DNA of 48,512 nt from an uncultured bacterium (GTDB lineage Bacteria; Bacillota; Clostridia; Oscillospirales; Oscillospiraceae): positions 1 to 48,512 of the forward strand of contig CAOKLO010000023.1 of the NCBI GenBank assembly GCA_948469375.1. Reading direction: 5' to 3'. Shown in pieces: positions 44,770 to 48,512 of the stretch. The notes beneath the pieces were generated by a model. It saw only the letters and a program-made list of their open reading frames with translations. It searched no databases and was not told the origin of the DNA. A program made the position numbers and the translations under genes. How positions within the stretch are numbered: position 1 is the stretch's first letter; the number at the start of each line of letters is the position of its first letter.

Positions 44770-46293
44770 TTACCAGGAAAACGCAAAATGGAGAGCCAGC
44801 AGCACTGCTGTATTCACCACAGGCACCGTCACAGTGTCATTGCCGCCCCGGGAAATCAGCTCGGTGTACGCCCCGGGAATAGCCGTGGCCAGCGCGGACA
44901 GCAGTCATTGATACCACGGCATATCTGCCATGACCAGCATGAAGGCGGTCCCCACCAGAGCGGACACGCCAGCCATGGCGGCGGAACCCTCCCAGGTTTT
45001 CTTGGGATCGGCCAGGGGCAGCTTTACATAGTGCTTCCCGAACCGGTGACCCACCAGCGCCGCAGCACCGTCCCCGGTCCCCCACATGAGGATGGAAGCT
45101 GCTGCGGCCCAAGGAAGTCCAAACCCGCCCCAGCACACCGTCACCAGGGCCGCGTCCATGACGAACAGCAAAAGCAGACTCTTTTTGACCTCTCCTGGTC
45201 CCTTCTGGACAAAAAGCCCGTCAAACCAGGGCTGGCCTTCCAACGCGCACAGGATGGGGTATACCGCCGCCGCAAACAGCAGGGCGGTGAGGGACGCCTG
45301 ATACCACTTCTCCGCCGCCCACATCATTTCCACCAGGCAGGTGAACGCCGCCAGGTGCAGCAGCTTGCGGAATACGTAGGACGGGATCTTGAAAAAACGG
45401 TGTAGGCAGAGCAGAATAACGGCAGCTGGAACGATGTACTCCAAAAACTCCAGCGTACAGGCGAACACGCCGTACAGCAGCGGCGCGGCCTTGATCTGCT
45501 CCCAGTAGTGGAGCAAAATCAGCGCCGCCCCCAGCAGGGTGAGCACCACCCCGGTTACCAGTCCCACAGTACGGCTGTCCACTCGGTTGGCAAACCGGGC
45601 GGAGGCCAGGGACGCCGTTGTGGCTGCGGTCATGCAAAGGATCAGTACAGGCCACCGCTCCAGCAGGATAGCTGGGTGGATGAGGATGTGGCTCACTGAG
45701 GCGATGAGGGCAGTAAAGGTCATAATAAAGGTGCTGGTGCCCACGGCGACCTTCCGCTCCATGCCCAGAAAGGCGGTGAACACCACCAGCATCATCATGC
45801 CCCCGCCCGAACCTACAAAGCCTGTGCCAAAGCCGATGGTTAGTCCGAAAAACAGAGAAACGGCCACGCCCTTCCAGCCCAGCGCCGCTCCTTTTGCCGT
45901 CGTGGCAGACCGCTCCGTGCCGGGCTTTACCAGAAAGCGGATGCCGATGCAGAAGGTCAAGATCAAGGTGAAGCCCCCCAGCACCACATTCCCCGCACTC
46001 CAGGCAGCGAAGCTGCCCACGGTACACATCCCGATGATACAGCTCAGCATAATCCAACCCCGGCGCAGGTCGATGTTTTTGTGGCGGATGTAGGTGGCGG
46101 TGGTCACAGCTGAACCTAAAATATCCGAGGCCAGGGCGATGGCGGTGGCCTGGTAGGCCCCTGTCTCTCCGGCGAAAGAGGGGCAAAGCACAATCAAAAT
46201 GGGCACCATCACCGTGGCCGCCGACAGGCCCACCAGCCCTGTCCCCACCCCAGCCAGCACCGAGGCCAGGATATACCAGAAACACTCCAACAT
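44770..46293 (-). pseudogene. TSUP (TauE/SafE) transporter fused to dolichol/phytol kinase-like domain, interrupted by in-frame TGA
   Basis: A 507-codon frame with one internal TGA at codon 463 (44905-44907). Residues 1-265 are a TSUP sulfite/sulfonate exporter-type domain with repeats such as GVGTGLVGLSAATVMVPILI and GFGTGFVGSGGGMMMLVVFT. Residues 280-507 resemble CTP-dependent dolichol or phytol kinases: FRKLLHLAAFT, WGTGDGAAALVGHRFGKHYV and DPKKTWEGSAAMAG. After the TGA the same frame continues with IPGAYTELISRGGNDTVTVP and a last membrane helix to TAA at 44770, which is the expected family tail. It may be a recent nonsense mutation, a sequencing error or recoding. A 462-residue product would lack the last helices. 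Confidence 0.8.
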
Positions 46294-46372
46294 ACGCTTC
46301 CGCTCCTTGCGTTCAATTGCTTTTTTATGGTATCATGAAACAGAAGATATGTCCAGAAAGGAACGGATGTTT

Positions 46373-47371
46373 ATGAAGGAAAAGTATTGGGCCGCGCTGG
46401 CAGCGGGTGTGGGAATTGGCGCGTGGTGTGTCCATCGAAATAAAAAATACCCTGTGCGCCGGGAACTGCGCTTCGCCAACAAGCTGGCGATTCCCGGCTG
46501 TGCCGTCAGCCTAGGCACGGCGCGGCTCTTCAACCGGCTACTGAGCCGGATGCCATTGCCCACCCCGCCCCAAAGTACAGAGCGCTGGGGCACACAGTTT
46601 TTTTCAGCGGACGGAACGCCGGTCCGCTTGACTCTCTACCGCCCAAAAGGTCTGGACTGGGCCGCGCCCTGCCTGGTCTATTTCCATGGCGGTGGGTTCT
46701 GCCTGGAGGATGCGGGATATATCCACCGCTATGCCGCCCGGTATGCGGAAGGGGCCCGGTGCATGGCGGTGTTCGTCCACTACCGCACAGCGGATATCAC
46801 CCCCTTCCCCGCACCGTTTGAGGACTGTTATGCCGCTGTGCGCTGGGTGTGGGATAACGCTCCGAGACTGCGCGTGGACCGAGCGAGGATTGCCGTGGGT
46901 GGAGACAGTGCCGGGGGCGCGCTGGCCGCTGCCTGTGCCCTGCGGGCCAGGGATGAGGGCGGCCCCCGGCTGTGCTTCCAGCTGCTGATCTATCCCGTGA
47001 CCGACTGCCGGATGGAGACGGACTCCATGCGGAAATATACCGACAGCCCCATGTGGAACGCCAGGCTGAATCAAAAAATGTGGGAGCTGTATCTGCGGGA
47101 GGGGAACCGCGGAATGCTGCCGTATGCGGCTCCCTTACTGGCCCGCGATTTCTCAGATCTTCCGCCCGCCTATGTGGAGGTGGAAGAATTCGACTGCCTC
47201 CATGATGAAGGACTCGCCTATGCCAAGGCTCTGGAGGCGGCGGGTGTGGCGGTACAGGTGGAGGATGTGCGGGACACCTTCCACGGCTTTGATTTTTTTA
47301 CAGGCAAAGAGGTTTCAAAGGCAATGATTCAAAAACGGATACAAGCGCTTCGACAATTTTTCGCCCTCTAA
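46373..47371 (+). CDS. alpha/beta hydrolase, HSL-type esterase
   Basis: A 332-residue hydrolase of the hormone-sensitive-lipase group. The oxyanion motif is YFHGGGFCLEDAG (His105-Phe109), and the nucleophile elbow GGDSAGG places the serine at residue 179. VEEFDCLHDEG and DTFHGFDFF supply the likely Asp and His of the triad. The N-terminus has a hydrophobic helix (ALAAGVGIGAWCV) that could anchor it to the membrane. ATG at 46373 has better spacing from AGAAAGGA than the in-frame ATG at 46367. Substrate is unknown; short-chain or acetyl esters are typical. Confidence 0.87.
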   Translation: MKEKYWAALAAGVGIGAWCVHRNKKYPVRRELRFANKLAIPGCAVSLGTARLFNRLLSRMPLPTPPQSTERWGTQFFSADGTPVRLTLYRPKGLDWAAPCLVYFHGGGFCLEDAGYIHRYAARYAEGARCMAVFVHYRTADITPFPAPFEDCYAAVRWVWDNAPRLRVDRARIAVGGDSAGGALAAACALRARDEGGPRLCFQLLIYPVTDCRMETDSMRKYTDSPMWNARLNQKMWELYLREGNRGMLPYAAPLLARDFSDLPPAYVEVEEFDCLHDEGLAYAKALEAAGVAVQVEDVRDTFHGFDFFTGKEVSKAMIQKRIQALRQFFAL

Positions 47372-47640
47372 ACGGGGGAGCGTTGGGTGTTGCATTCAGA
47401 CGCTGTTATGGCACAGTCCTTTTCAGCGATAGCGATAAATACAATGTTCTGCAAACCTTCCAACGATTCCTTCGCGTTCTGATAATTGTTGTCATAGCGG
47501 GCCAGTGTGCAGCTTTCCCAGTCCATTCTTGGAAGGTCCTGTACCTTGGCCATGATACGGTCAAGCTCATCCGGGGCATTCGCATAAAAATCGCCATACG
47601 GAACGCCGGCTTTACTATCTTCATCCGGCTTGCGTCGTTG
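47372..47640 (-). pseudogene. decayed coding fragment, unrecognised
   Basis: A minus-strand frame without a start reads KAGVPYGDFYANAPDELDRI, then MAKVQDLPRMDWESCTLARY and NNYQNAKESLEGLQNIVFIA, ending QRSPV before a TAG at 47370. The composition and flow look like real protein, but two stops lie at its upstream side, and the frame continues beyond them (HDAQNGPLYRVQ) into 47660-47800. It is not recognised; proteins of conjugative elements are one possibility. The stretch is more AT-rich than the core chromosome. Confidence 0.4.
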
Positions 47641-47803
47641 TACTTTCGCTACGTATCATTATTGCACACGGTATAGCGGTCCATTTTGGGCATCATGATA
47701 TCCAGTATTCTCCAATTTTCTCCAATGCGCGCCGTGGGCATCATCCTGCTGGACTACGGTATCCTCCTGATAGGCCTCCCTTGTCCCAGTGCGGCATTCC
47801 ATG

Positions 47804-48355
47804 TTATAGTGGCGGCAAAGATTGCGAGGGGGACATATTGTGAAAGAAGAATGCCTGTGTGCCAAAATCTTTTGCAACGTAATATCCGTTTTCCAGAAGG
47901 AAAACCTGTACAGACTTATCAGTGGGGTCTACGATCCAATATTCCCGAATGCCCGCGCGCTGGTACAAGTTGAATTTGACAAATCTATCATGGCGGCTGG
48001 TAGAAGGCGAGAGAATTTCCATCACCAAATCAGGTGCGCCTTTGCAGCCGATGTCATCCAGCTTGGAAGGGTCGCACACCACTGTAATGTCCGGTTCCAC
48101 CATCGTGTCCACGTTCTCTGGGCAGTCTCCATCGCACTCTAATGGCCGAACCGCAAACGGTGATGGGTAAACCTCACATTTTTTCCCGTCCAGATTATTG
48201 CCCAGCTGCCGGTTAAACTCGGATACAGCTTTCTGGTGTACTCTGGTAGGCGGGGCCATCATCACCGGGTCTCCGTAAATCAATTCAATGCGATCCTGCT
48301 CATCCCAAGCCAGTGTATCGGCCAGGGTATGGTGTTTTTCCAACGGTAACGGCAT
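47804..48355 (-). CDS. Uma2 family endonuclease-fold protein (DUF820)
   Basis: A 183-residue protein of the Uma2/DUF820 family, which has a PD-(D/E)XK nuclease fold. It starts with PLEKHHTLADTLAWDEQDR and IELIYGDPVMMAPPTRVHQK. Metal-site residues are in VEPDITVVCD and APDLVMEILSPSTSRHDRFV, followed by KFNLYQRAGIREYWIVDP. The RBS is GAGGAGGG. Function in cells is poorly known; such genes are abundant in mobile or variable regions. It lies beside decayed sequence at the edge of an accessory stretch. Confidence 0.88.
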   Translation of the reverse strand: MPLPLEKHHTLADTLAWDEQDRIELIYGDPVMMAPPTRVHQKAVSEFNRQLGNNLDGKKCEVYPSPFAVRPLECDGDCPENVDTMVEPDITVVCDPSKLDDIGCKGAPDLVMEILSPSTSRHDRFVKFNLYQRAGIREYWIVDPTDKSVQVFLLENGYYVAKDFGTQAFFFHNMSPSQSLPPL

Positions 48356-48463
48356 ATGAATCCCTCCTCATTCATCAGCAAGCTGTCCCTGCGCCATACT
48401 GTTTCTGTTCTGCCTATATTCTAAACGTTTTTTCAAAAGAAAACAAGGGAAGGAGCAAATAGT

Positions 48464-48512
48464 GTGAAAGATACCCGGATTAGAGGTGCACCCAAAAAGG
48501 GCACAAAAACCC
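48464..48512 (+). CDS. start of an unidentified gene cut by the window edge
   Basis: GTG follows GGAAGGAG with eight-base spacing and opens MKDTRIRGAPKKGTKT, running off the window. The basic N-terminus gives no family. It is divergent from the Uma2 gene. Confidence 0.45.
   Translation, partial: MKDTRIRGAPKKGTKT

Noticed and set aside
44870-44907. Selenocysteine read-through at the TGA in the TSUP-kinase gene
   Set aside because: No clear stem-loop of bacterial SECIS type directly follows the TGA, and the domain has no position where a selenocysteine would be expected.

Overview
This 48.5 kb window comes from a GC-rich Firmicute, most likely a gut Clostridium-cluster-IV / Oscillospiraceae organism (Flavonifractor-Lawsonibacter-Oscillibacter type). 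That placement is an inference from high GC, strong AGGAGG ribosome sites, sigma-A promoters, and families such as ECF transporters, DUF4317, DUF975 and Tn4451-type TnpX recombinases. No rRNA, tRNA or CRISPR array was found.

Region 1 (1-7740) is mobile DNA. It starts with a mobilisation module (candidate oriT, MobC-like protein, MOBP-type relaxase), followed by TnpW and an intact large serine recombinase TnpX. Next come an HxlR regulator and a divergent flavin reductase as likely cargo. Then there is a scarred area holding several hairpins, a small glycine-rich gene, an internal fragment of a group II intron reverse transcriptase, and a second TnpX that has lost its catalytic domain.

Region 2 (7740-33430) is ordinary chromosome. 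It holds a sugar-phosphate nucleotidyltransferase and a CaCA antiporter. A DegV/FakB-like fatty-acid-binding protein and a FabT-like MarR regulator follow, behind a promoter carrying two FabT-type boxes. Next are DUF4317, DUF975, isocitrate dehydrogenase, peptidase E, a DUF4358 lipoprotein and a transglutaminase. A long leftward operon runs from an rRNA methyltransferase-like gene through VanZ, ecfA1, GNAT, ecfA2, ecfT, truA, DUF5711 and cvpA to a ClpE-like ATPase. The spermidine/putrescine transporter potA-potB-potCD and a formyltransferase-family gene close the region.

Region 3 (33470-43177) is a complete autoinducer-2 (Lsr) system. Leftward: lsrR, lsrK, a cupin and an ureidoglycolate-lyase-like cupin-fold protein. 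Rightward: lsrA, lsrC, lsrD, lsrB, lsrF. LsrR should repress both arms from the shared dyad-rich region at 36972-37286. LsrB/A/C/D import AI-2, LsrK phosphorylates it and LsrF cleaves the product. No LsrG-type isomerase gene is present; the two cupin-fold genes sit where one is needed. LsrB keeps four of the six classical AI-2 contact residues and changes two.

Region 4 (43177-48512) holds an AEC transporter and a second scar, with a recombinase tail, the hairpin repeat also seen beside the second TnpX, and thiolase-like and CGGC-type fragments. After it come a TSUP-dolichol/phytol kinase fusion interrupted by an in-frame TGA, an alpha/beta hydrolase, a decayed coding stretch, a Uma2 family nuclease-fold protein and the start of one more gene at the right edge.
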